Part shown: one piece after another, positions 7,624 to 13,961 of the stretch
Position numbering within the stretch: the first letter of the stretch is position 1
Layout: each line of letters begins with the position of its first letter
DNA from: an uncultured Maribacter sp.
Lineage (GTDB): Bacteria > Bacteroidota > Bacteroidia > Flavobacteriales > Flavobacteriaceae
DNA: 64,000 bases
Direction: 5' to 3'
NCBI GenBank assembly: GCA_947504045.1
Contig: CANNFY010000001.1
Location: forward strand, 1,240,001 to 1,304,000
Made by a program: the position numbers and the translations under genes
The notes under the pieces: generated by a model
Seen by the model: only the letters and a program-made list of their open reading frames with translations
What the model was told of the DNA's origin: nothing
Database searches by the model: none

Positions 7624-8310
7624 ATGAAAAAGAAAGACATTAAGATATTACTAGTAGATGATGAGCCAGACATTCTAGAAATAGTAGGCTATAATTTATC
7701 TACAGAAGGTTATCAAGTTTTTACTGCAAAGAATGGGGTTGAGGGAGTTGCAATGGCAAAAAAGAAAACACCACATTTAATAATCTTAGATGTTATGATG
7801 CCAGAAATGGATGGTATTGAAGCTTGTGAAGTTATTAGAAATACTAAAGGATTAGAAAATACTATAATTACTTTTTTAACTGCAAGAGGAGAAGATTACT
7901 CTCAAGTTGCAGGTTTTGATGCTGGTGCTGATGACTATATTACAAAACCAATTAAGCCTAAAGTTTTGGTTAGTAAAGTAAAAGCATTATTGCGAAGGTT
8001 AAAAGAAGAAAGTGCTGCGGCTGAAGATATTGTACAAGTAGGTAATATTGTAATAAATAGAGAAGAGTATAAAATTATAAATAACGGTAAAGAAATAATT
8101 TTACCAAGAAAAGAGTTTGAGCTTCTTTCTTTACTAACTTCTAAACCAAGTAAGGTTTTTAAAAGAGAAGTAATTTTAGATAAAGTTTGGGGTAATGAGG
8201 TTGTTGTTGGTGGTCGTACAATAGATGTACATATTCGTAAATTAAGAGAAAAAATAGGAGATGATCACTTTAAAACAGTAAAAGGAGTGGGGTATAAGTT
8301 TGTTTTATAA
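7624..8310 (+). CDS. PhoB-like response regulator (OmpR family)
   Basis: A 228-residue response regulator. The receiver domain (about 6-125) has the acidic pair DDE near residue 12, the phosphoacceptor Asp56 in LIILDVMMPEMDG, Thr in FLTARG and Lys in YITKPI. A C-terminal winged helix-turn-helix (about 135-228) contains RKEFELLSLL and GRTIDVHIRKLREKIG. It binds DNA as a dimer on tandem repeats, and 11-bp repeats lie 75-120 bases upstream, suggesting autoregulation. Its stop codon overlaps the kinase start by one base. PhoB is the best guess from context and architecture, but another OmpR-family role cannot be excluded. Confidence 0.85.
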   Translation: MKKKDIKILLVDDEPDILEIVGYNLSTEGYQVFTAKNGVEGVAMAKKKTPHLIILDVMMPEMDGIEACEVIRNTKGLENTIITFLTARGEDYSQVAGFDAGADDYITKPIKPKVLVSKVKALLRRLKEESAAAEDIVQVGNIVINREEYKIINNGKEIILPRKEFELLSLLTSKPSKVFKREVILDKVWGNEVVVGGRTIDVHIRKLREKIGDDHFKTVKGVGYKFVL

Positions 8311-9374
8311 TGGCCACAAGAGTAAAACGGTCCTATAGGTTTGCATTAAGGTCTTCTGTAATAATAACCCTTACTACAGTCCTATTTTTATTTGGGTTGC
8401 AAAAATACTTTAATAGTGTAAACTATTCTATTCTTGTTATAACAGCGGTATTTTTATTAGTATTTTGTTTTGCAATACTACAAGTTAGAATAGAAAAATT
8501 AATATACAGGAGAATAAAAAAAATATATGATGATGTAGCCCTATTAGAGTCTTCTTCTTTAGCAACAGATCCTATTACTACAGACATGCGCACCTTAACC
8601 GCAGAAATAGAAAAATTTGCCGAAGACAAAAAAATAGAGATTGATACTTTAAAGATTAGAGAAGAATATAGGAAAGATTTTTTAGGAAATGTTTCTCATG
8701 AGCTAAAAACACCATTATTTACCGTTCAAGGATATATTTTAACGCTGTTAGATGGCGCAATGAATGATCCAAAAATTAGAGAAAAATACTTAGAACGAGC
8801 AGGAAAAGGGGTAGACCGTTTAATTTATATTGTTAAAGACCTAGATTTAATTACGAAACTAGAGGTAGGAGATTTAAATTTAGTAATGACGTCTTTTAAT
8901 ATTGTAGAACTTATTCAAAATGTTTTTGATCTTTTAGAAATGAAAGCAATTAAAAAACAAATTACATTAACGTTTGATATGAATTACCCTGACCCTATAT
9001 ATGTATACGGCGATGAGGAAAAAATACAACAAGTAGTAACTAATTTACTAGTAAATTCTATTAAATACGGTCAAGAAAACGGAACAACAGAGGTTAGTGT
9101 AGAAAACTTAATAAAAAATAAAGTAATTATTAGAGTTACAGATAATGGAGAAGGTATAGCAGCACATCATATTCCACGTTTATTTGAGCGTTTTTATAGG
9201 GTAGATAAAAGTGGGAATAGAGCTGTTGGGGGCTCAGGACTCGGACTTTCTATAGTAAAACATATAATAGAAGCACACGAAGAAAAAATTTATGTAGAAA
9301 GTGTAGAAGATGTAGGTTCAGAGTTTTCTTTTACCCTAGAAAAAAGTGTTAATGAAATAGATGCAATTGTTTAA
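8310..9374 (+). CDS. PhoR-like sensor histidine kinase
   Basis: A 354-residue membrane kinase that overlaps the response-regulator gene by one base (TAATG). Two membrane helices (about 14-32 and 38-57) are separated by only a few residues, so there is no real periplasmic sensor. A linker follows, then HisKA with His130 in GNVSHELKTPL, and the HATPase_c domain with NLLVNSIKYG, DNGEGI and GGSGLGLSIV. It should phosphorylate the regulator encoded just upstream. E. coli PhoR carries a PAS domain between membrane and HisKA; none is evident here. Sensing probably goes through membrane partners, as in other PhoR proteins. The kinase call is firm; the PhoR role is contextual. Confidence 0.83.
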   Translation: MATRVKRSYRFALRSSVIITLTTVLFLFGLQKYFNSVNYSILVITAVFLLVFCFAILQVRIEKLIYRRIKKIYDDVALLESSSLATDPITTDMRTLTAEIEKFAEDKKIEIDTLKIREEYRKDFLGNVSHELKTPLFTVQGYILTLLDGAMNDPKIREKYLERAGKGVDRLIYIVKDLDLITKLEVGDLNLVMTSFNIVELIQNVFDLLEMKAIKKQITLTFDMNYPDPIYVYGDEEKIQQVVTNLLVNSIKYGQENGTTEVSVENLIKNKVIIRVTDNGEGIAAHHIPRLFERFYRVDKSGNRAVGGSGLGLSIVKHIIEAHEEKIYVESVEDVGSEFSFTLEKSVNEIDAIV

Positions 9375-9395
9375 TTCCTTAAGAATTGATTTTCT

Positions 9396-9403
9396 TAGCT
9401 TTG
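9396..9403 (+). promoter_or_regulatory. Minus-7 element upstream of trmB
   Basis: TAGCTTTG fits TAnnTTTG and ends 22 bases before the GTG start of trmB. No well-spaced minus-33 TTTG is present. Confidence 0.4.
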
Positions 9404-9425
9404 CCACACAAAAAATACTACTCCT

Positions 9426-10097
9426 GTGGGAAGCAAAAACAAATTAAAAAGATTTAAAGAAAATGAAACCTTCTCTAATGTTATACAACCAACAAGAGAA
9501 GAAATTGTTGAAACAACTTTTTTACATAAAGGAAATTGGCATAAACATTTTGGCAATACGAACCCTATAGTTCTAGAGCTAGGCTGTGGTAAAGGAGAAT
9601 ATACAGTAGGTTTAGCGCAAAGAGACAAAAACAAAAATTATATTGGTATTGATATAAAAGGAGCTCGTTTTTGGAGAGGTGCTAAAACTGCTATAGAAGA
9701 AAATTTGTCTAATGTTGCTTTTTTAAGAACGCAAATAGAATTAATAGATAAAATTTTTGCCCCACAAGAAGTTTCTGAAATATGGATAACTTTTCCGGAC
9801 CCACAAATAAAATACAAGCGTACTAAACATAGAATGACAAATAAAGAATTCTTAGACAAGTACAAACAAATTTTAAAACCAGAAGGTACGGTTAACTTAA
9901 AAACAGATTCTGAGTTTATGCATGGGTACACCTTAGGGCTATTACATGGCTTAGATTTAGAAATTTTATATGCCAATCATGATGTATATAAGAATGCAGG
10001 TAGCCCAGATGAGGTTTTAAAAATTCAGACTTTTTACGAAAATCAGTATCTTGAAAAAGGAAAGCCAATTACCTACATTAAGTTTAGAGTAATTTAA
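9426..10097 (+). CDS. trmB: tRNA (guanine-N7)-methyltransferase
   Basis: A 223-residue SAM-dependent methyltransferase that forms m7G46 in the tRNA variable loop. The SAM-binding motif VLELGCGKGEYTV is near residue 42, followed by YIGIDIKGARFWRGA and the family signature WITFPDPQIKYKRTKHR. The LKTDSEFM segment is also characteristic. Translation starts at GTG (9426): no in-frame ATG precedes the conserved region, and the minus-7 element lies just upstream. The gene heads a run trmB-lysE-atl with short gaps. It is cytoplasmic and core metabolism. Confidence 0.93.
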   Translation: MGSKNKLKRFKENETFSNVIQPTREEIVETTFLHKGNWHKHFGNTNPIVLELGCGKGEYTVGLAQRDKNKNYIGIDIKGARFWRGAKTAIEENLSNVAFLRTQIELIDKIFAPQEVSEIWITFPDPQIKYKRTKHRMTNKEFLDKYKQILKPEGTVNLKTDSEFMHGYTLGLLHGLDLEILYANHDVYKNAGSPDEVLKIQTFYENQYLEKGKPITYIKFRVI

Positions 10098-10102
10098 TAA
10101 TT

Positions 10103-10735
10103 ATGGGGCATTTACTAATTCTTTTTATTGCAACGTATGCTGCAGCATTTATAGCTACACTTCCTCCGGGTTTGTTAAATATGAATGCCGCAAAAACAAG
10201 CGTAGAAAAAGGAAAATTAAATGGTATTATATTTAGTATAGGAGTTTCTTTAGTTGTTTTTATACAAGCTTATATAGCAGTTTTAATATCTAAATTTTTA
10301 CATAATAACCCAGAAGTAATAGAGGTTTTATTACAAATTGCTTTAGTGGTATTTTCTTTTTTTGCAGTGTTTTTTTTTATTGCAGCTCGTAATAACAAGA
10401 AAAAAAAGAAAAAAGTTCTTAAAATAAGTAAAAAGAACAGTTTTTTTAAAGGAATGTTATTGGCCTCTTTAAACCTTTTAACTATACCTTATTACAGTGG
10501 GCTTAATGTTATGTGGAATGCGTCTGGTTGGATAAAATTTCAACTTTGGGACATCGTTGTTTTTGTTTTTGCCGCAGGTTTGGCTACATTTTCTGTATTA
10601 TATTTATATACCATCTATTTTAATAAATTAGAAAATAAAACAAACAAGTTTTCTAAAAACTCTAATTATATATTAAGTGGATTAATGCTAGTGTTATTTA
10701 TAATTACACTTATTAGACTAGTAATAGCAGAATAA
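10103..10735 (+). CDS. LysE/RhtB-family exporter
   Basis: A 210-residue inner-membrane protein with about six hydrophobic helices. The N-terminal segment FIATLPPGLLNMNAAKTSVEKG is the conserved start of LysE-family amino-acid exporters (PPG followed by a polar turn and a basic residue). A basic stretch (NNKKKKKKVLK, about residues 94-105) forms the cytoplasmic loop. It begins 5 bases after trmB and abuts the next gene, so it is co-transcribed. The exported compound cannot be told from sequence. Confidence 0.75.
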   Translation: MGHLLILFIATYAAAFIATLPPGLLNMNAAKTSVEKGKLNGIIFSIGVSLVVFIQAYIAVLISKFLHNNPEVIEVLLQIALVVFSFFAVFFFIAARNNKKKKKKVLKISKKNSFFKGMLLASLNLLTIPYYSGLNVMWNASGWIKFQLWDIVVFVFAAGLATFSVLYLYTIYFNKLENKTNKFSKNSNYILSGLMLVLFIITLIRLVIAE

Positions 10736-11071
10736 ATGGCAGATAATAAAAACTTTTTTGAAAGGGTATATGCTGTAGCTCGTCAAATACCAGAAGGAAA
10801 AGTAACTTCTTACGGCGCTATTGCAAAATATTTAGGTGCTGCGCGTAGTGCTAGAATGGTAGGTTGGGCCATGAATGGTTCTGGCTTAAAAGAAGATGTT
10901 CCAGCACATAGAGTAGTAAATAAAGCAGGAATTTTAACCGGAAAACATCATTTTGATGGTACTAACCTTATGCAGCAATTATTAGAGAGCGAAGGAGTTA
11001 CGGTAATTAATAACCAAATTCAGAATTTAGATAAACATTTTTGGGATCCTTTTGAGGAACTTTCGGAATAG
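10736..11071 (+). CDS. Alkyltransferase-like (Atl) DNA-repair protein lacking the acceptor cysteine
   Basis: A 111-residue MGMT/Ada-C-type DNA-binding domain with the helix-turn-helix VTSYGAIAKYLG and AARSARMVGWAMNGS. In active O6-methylguanine methyltransferases the acceptor is the Cys of PCHRV. Here it is Ala (VPAHRVVN, Ala near residue 57). That is the mark of alkyltransferase-like proteins, which bind O6-alkylguanine, flip it out and recruit nucleotide excision repair rather than removing the alkyl group. The ATG directly follows the lysE stop codon (no gap). The family is firm; the repair role is by analogy. Confidence 0.82.
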   Translation: MADNKNFFERVYAVARQIPEGKVTSYGAIAKYLGAARSARMVGWAMNGSGLKEDVPAHRVVNKAGILTGKHHFDGTNLMQQLLESEGVTVINNQIQNLDKHFWDPFEELSE

Positions 11072-11092
11072 ATTTTGATGCTTTAGTTTTGT

Positions 11093-11977
11093 ATGAAGCA
11101 AATTATTTTTGGTATTCTATTCTTTACTTTTTATTCGTTACTTGCGCAAGATGAAATAACGAATATAAAACTGCCTAAAATTATTTTATCAGAGCACGAT
11201 AGTATTCTTTCAAGTTCTGTTGATAGAATGACTCCAGTTATGTCTCAATTTTTGGGAATAAATATTAAAGATAGTTTAGATTTAAACAAGAAAAAAGACT
11301 TTGGAAAGTATGAAAAGATAAATAGGATATCAGATAGTGTTTCTATTTATGTAGATGTAAATAATTCTAATTTTAGAGTACATTTCTGGTCTTCGATACC
11401 GCCACCTCCTACGCCAATGGAGAATAAAAGATATTCAAAATTAAAAATAGAAAACTTTAGTGCCTATGAAAAATTAATGGCAAAAAAATGGGACAGTATG
11501 GCTGTAGCTTGGGAAAAGCAATGGGATATTGAAACAAGGCAGCATCAAATAGCATATCCTGTGTATATTTTTAATAATAGTAGTAAGAAAACTTTAATTC
11601 AGAATCCAGTAGGTGGTAGAATAAACAAAGATTTATATGTTATTTTAGAAGGGATAGACAAAAATGGAGAGTGGCAACCCATAAATTATTGGGAACAATT
11701 TAGTTTTATTTGTGGGACAGGTCATCGTGATTATGTGCTTAATCCAAAATCTTTTCTAATTGTTGCAATAAAAAAATACTCAGGGTATTACAGAACGAAG
11801 CTTCGAGTTAAATTTAAAAATTTTGATAATATACATTATTCCAATGTTTTTGATGGATATATAGATTATCGTCAGTTTGATAAGCATGAGGTATTAGAGG
11901 AACTAAATTTAAGATTTTCCTATAAAGGCTTAGAATATCTGAAGGAAAAAGTAAATAGAACTTTTTTGGATAGATAA
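11093..11977 (+). CDS. Secreted protein of unknown function
   Basis: A 294-residue protein with a clear signal peptide (MKQIIFGILFFTFYSLLAQ) and no lipobox, membrane helix or T9SS domain, so it is probably periplasmic. The centre has a proline-rich stretch (SSIPPPPTPMENK, about 101-113) and a Trp-rich segment (KKWDSMAVAWEKQWD). The second half reads as beta strands (YPVYIFNNSS, LYVILEGIDKNGEW). I do not recognise the family. It starts 21 bases after the atl stop and may be read through from it. Confidence 0.6.
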   Translation: MKQIIFGILFFTFYSLLAQDEITNIKLPKIILSEHDSILSSSVDRMTPVMSQFLGINIKDSLDLNKKKDFGKYEKINRISDSVSIYVDVNNSNFRVHFWSSIPPPPTPMENKRYSKLKIENFSAYEKLMAKKWDSMAVAWEKQWDIETRQHQIAYPVYIFNNSSKKTLIQNPVGGRINKDLYVILEGIDKNGEWQPINYWEQFSFICGTGHRDYVLNPKSFLIVAIKKYSGYYRTKLRVKFKNFDNIHYSNVFDGYIDYRQFDKHEVLEELNLRFSYKGLEYLKEKVNRTFLDR

Positions 11978-12045
11978 GGGTTACATCATTGTTTACAAGC
12001 ACGTCTTTTTCAATAGAATACCATTAAATTCTCAGTCCTATATAG

Positions 12046-12053
12046 TATCTTTG
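12046..12053 (+). promoter_or_regulatory. Minus-7 element upstream of mrp
   Basis: TATCTTTG matches TAnnTTTG and lies 32 bases before the ATG at 12086. No good minus-33 box is seen. Confidence 0.4.
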
Positions 12054-12085
12054 TTGTCTAGAATGAATACAAAGTAAGTTTGATT

Positions 12086-13231
12086 ATGACGTTGAAAAAA
12101 CAAGACATCCTTAAAGCACTAGAGTTAATAACAGTACCCGGAGAAGGCCAAAACATGGTAGAAAGCGGTGCTGTAAAAAATATTCAAGTTTTTGGTGATG
12201 AGGTAGAGGTAGATATTACAATAAATAACCCAAGTCTACAAGCAAGAAAAAAAACCGAAGTAGAAATTTTAAAAATTATTCATAAAGAAGTTTATGAAAA
12301 AGCTAAAATTAAAATTAATATAAAAGTTGATGCTCCTGCTCCAAAAGAAAATAAACCTAATCAAATAAAAGGGAAACCACTTCCTGGAATACAAAATATT
12401 ATTGCGGTAGCATCTGGTAAAGGAGGCGTAGGTAAATCTACAGTTACCGCTAATTTGGCTGTAACTTTAGCCAAAATGGGTTTTAAAGTTGGCTTGTTAG
12501 ATGCAGATATATATGGCCCTTCTATGCCAATTATGTTTGATGTAGCCCATGAAAAACCGTTAGCAGTAAATGTTGATGGAAAATCTAAAATGAAACCTAT
12601 AGAAAGTTACGGTGTAAAAATATTATCTATTGGGTTTTTTACCGAACCAAGTCAAGCTGTAATTTGGAGAGGGCCTATGGCAGCAAAAGCATTAAACCAA
12701 ATGATTTTTGATGCACATTGGGGAGAACTAGATTTTCTTTTATTAGATTTACCTCCAGGTACTGGAGATATACATTTAAGTATTATGCAGGCAATGCCAG
12801 TAACAGGTGCAGTAATTGTTAGTACACCACAAGAAGTTGCATTAGCAGATGCTCGTAAAGGAGTAGCAATGTTTCAGCAAGATTCTATTAACGTACCAGT
12901 TTTAGGTATTGTAGAAAATATGGCTTATTTTACTCCAGAAGAATTACCAAAAAATAAATATTATATATTTGGTAAAGAAGGAGCAAAAAATTTAGCAGAG
13001 GATTTAAAAGTGCCATTATTAGGTGAAATACCATTAGTACAAAGTATTAGAGAAGCTGGTGATGCAGGAAGACCAGCAGCCTTACAAACTGCCACAGCAA
13101 TAGAATCTGCTTTTGAAGAATTAACAAAAAATGTAGCACAAGAAGTAGTAAATAGAAATAAAAATTTACCTCCAACAGATGCTATTAAAATAACAACTAT
13201 GGCAGGTTGTTCCAGTGTAAAAAGTAAGTAA
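12086..13231 (+). CDS. mrp: Mrp/NBP35-family Fe-S cluster carrier ATPase
   Basis: A 381-residue protein: N-terminal MIP18/DUF59 domain (about 5-90) followed by a ParA/MinD-type P-loop ATPase with the deviant Walker A SGKGGVGKST near residue 110, LLDADIYGPSMPIM, and LLLDLPPGTGD. Mrp proteins carry and transfer Fe-S clusters. The CxxC pair that usually follows ENM is absent: here the text is ENMAYFTPEELPKNKYYIFG, a form common in Bacteroidota. The ATG at 12086 was preferred over TTG at 12080. The nifU-like gene follows after one base, supporting an Fe-S role. Confidence 0.9.
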   Translation: MTLKKQDILKALELITVPGEGQNMVESGAVKNIQVFGDEVEVDITINNPSLQARKKTEVEILKIIHKEVYEKAKIKINIKVDAPAPKENKPNQIKGKPLPGIQNIIAVASGKGGVGKSTVTANLAVTLAKMGFKVGLLDADIYGPSMPIMFDVAHEKPLAVNVDGKSKMKPIESYGVKILSIGFFTEPSQAVIWRGPMAAKALNQMIFDAHWGELDFLLLDLPPGTGDIHLSIMQAMPVTGAVIVSTPQEVALADARKGVAMFQQDSINVPVLGIVENMAYFTPEELPKNKYYIFGKEGAKNLAEDLKVPLLGEIPLVQSIREAGDAGRPAALQTATAIESAFEELTKNVAQEVVNRNKNLPPTDAIKITTMAGCSSVKSK

Positions 13232-13232
13232 A

Positions 13233-13472
13233 ATGACAACAGAAGAAGTAAAATTAAACGTTGAGAAAGCCTTAGAAGAAATTCGTCCTTTTTTAAAAAG
13301 TGATGGAGGAGATATTTCTTTAATATCTATAGATGATGATAAATCTGTAAAAGTAAGGTTAGAAGGAGCTTGCGTAGGATGTAGTGTAAATCAAATGACA
13401 CTTAAGAGTGGTGTAGAAATGACTATTAAAAAATATGTTCCTCAAATTGAAGAGGTAATTAACATTGCATAG
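13233..13472 (+). CDS. NifU-like C-terminal domain Fe-S scaffold
   Basis: A 79-residue single-domain protein of the NifU C-terminal (Nfu) family. The LRPFLKSDGGD-like segment (IRPFLKSDGGDISL) and the cluster-binding CVGC in LEGACVGCSVNQMTLKSGVE are both present. Nfu proteins hold a labile 4Fe-4S cluster between two subunits and pass it to apoproteins. The gene is one base downstream of mrp and ends at a terminator, so the two form an operon for Fe-S delivery. Confidence 0.9.
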   Translation: MTTEEVKLNVEKALEEIRPFLKSDGGDISLISIDDDKSVKVRLEGACVGCSVNQMTLKSGVEMTIKKYVPQIEEVINIA

Positions 13473-13495
13473 TATTTTTATAACAAAATAATGCA

Positions 13496-13522
13496 GCCTG
13501 CCTTGTAAAGGCGGGCTTTTTT
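13496..13522 (+). terminator. Terminator of the mrp-nifU operon
   Basis: GCCTGCC (13496-13502) pairs with GGCGGGC (13510-13516, one G-T pair) around a seven-base loop, followed by six T residues. Its high GC content stands out from the surrounding AT-rich DNA. Confidence 0.88.
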
Positions 13523-13548
13523 GTGCGACAATTAGTTTAAAAAAATGG

Positions 13549-13556
13549 TATTTTTG
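13549..13556 (+). promoter_or_regulatory. Minus-7 element upstream of the ferredoxin gene
   Basis: TATTTTTG matches TAnnTTTG and lies 48 bases before the ATG at 13605, after the preceding terminator. No clear minus-33 box was found. Confidence 0.35.
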
Positions 13557-13604
13557 CCGTTTATTAGCAATTGCTAAAAAGATTAACTTTTAGAATACAA
13601 ATTA

Positions 13605-13937
13605 ATGTCAGACGTAAAAATTAAAATTACGGATAGAGAAGGGGTTTTACATGAAGTAGATGCTCCAACAGATATGAATATGAATATGATGGAATTGGTT
13701 CGTGCATACGAACTTGCTCCAGAAGGTACCATAGGCGTATGCGGTGGTATGGCTATGTGCGCCTCTTGCCAATGTTATATAAAATCTAATCACGAGCTTC
13801 CTGAAATGTCCGATGATGAAGAAGCAATGCTTGCAGAAGCGTTTAATGTAGAAGACAATTCTCGTTTAGGTTGTCAACTGCATATAACGGAAGATATGGA
13901 TGGGTTAGAAGTAGAACTTGCACCAGAAGACCTTTAG
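13605..13937 (+). CDS. Adrenodoxin-type 2Fe-2S ferredoxin
   Basis: A 110-residue cytoplasmic electron carrier. The cluster ligands are GVCGGMAMCASCQC (Cys-x5-Cys-x2-Cys) near residues 45-55 and the fourth Cys in SRLGCQLHI near residue 86, the spacing of adrenodoxin/ISC-type ferredoxins rather than plant-type. The acidic stretch MSDDEEAMLAEAF matches the partner-binding helix of that group. It has its own promoter after the mrp-nifU terminator. A part in Fe-S assembly or in a monooxygenase chain is possible; the partner reductase is not in the window. Confidence 0.88.
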   Translation: MSDVKIKITDREGVLHEVDAPTDMNMNMMELVRAYELAPEGTIGVCGGMAMCASCQCYIKSNHELPEMSDDEEAMLAEAFNVEDNSRLGCQLHITEDMDGLEVELAPEDL

Positions 13938-13961
13938 AAAAGTAAAGTAATCTTTTAAATT

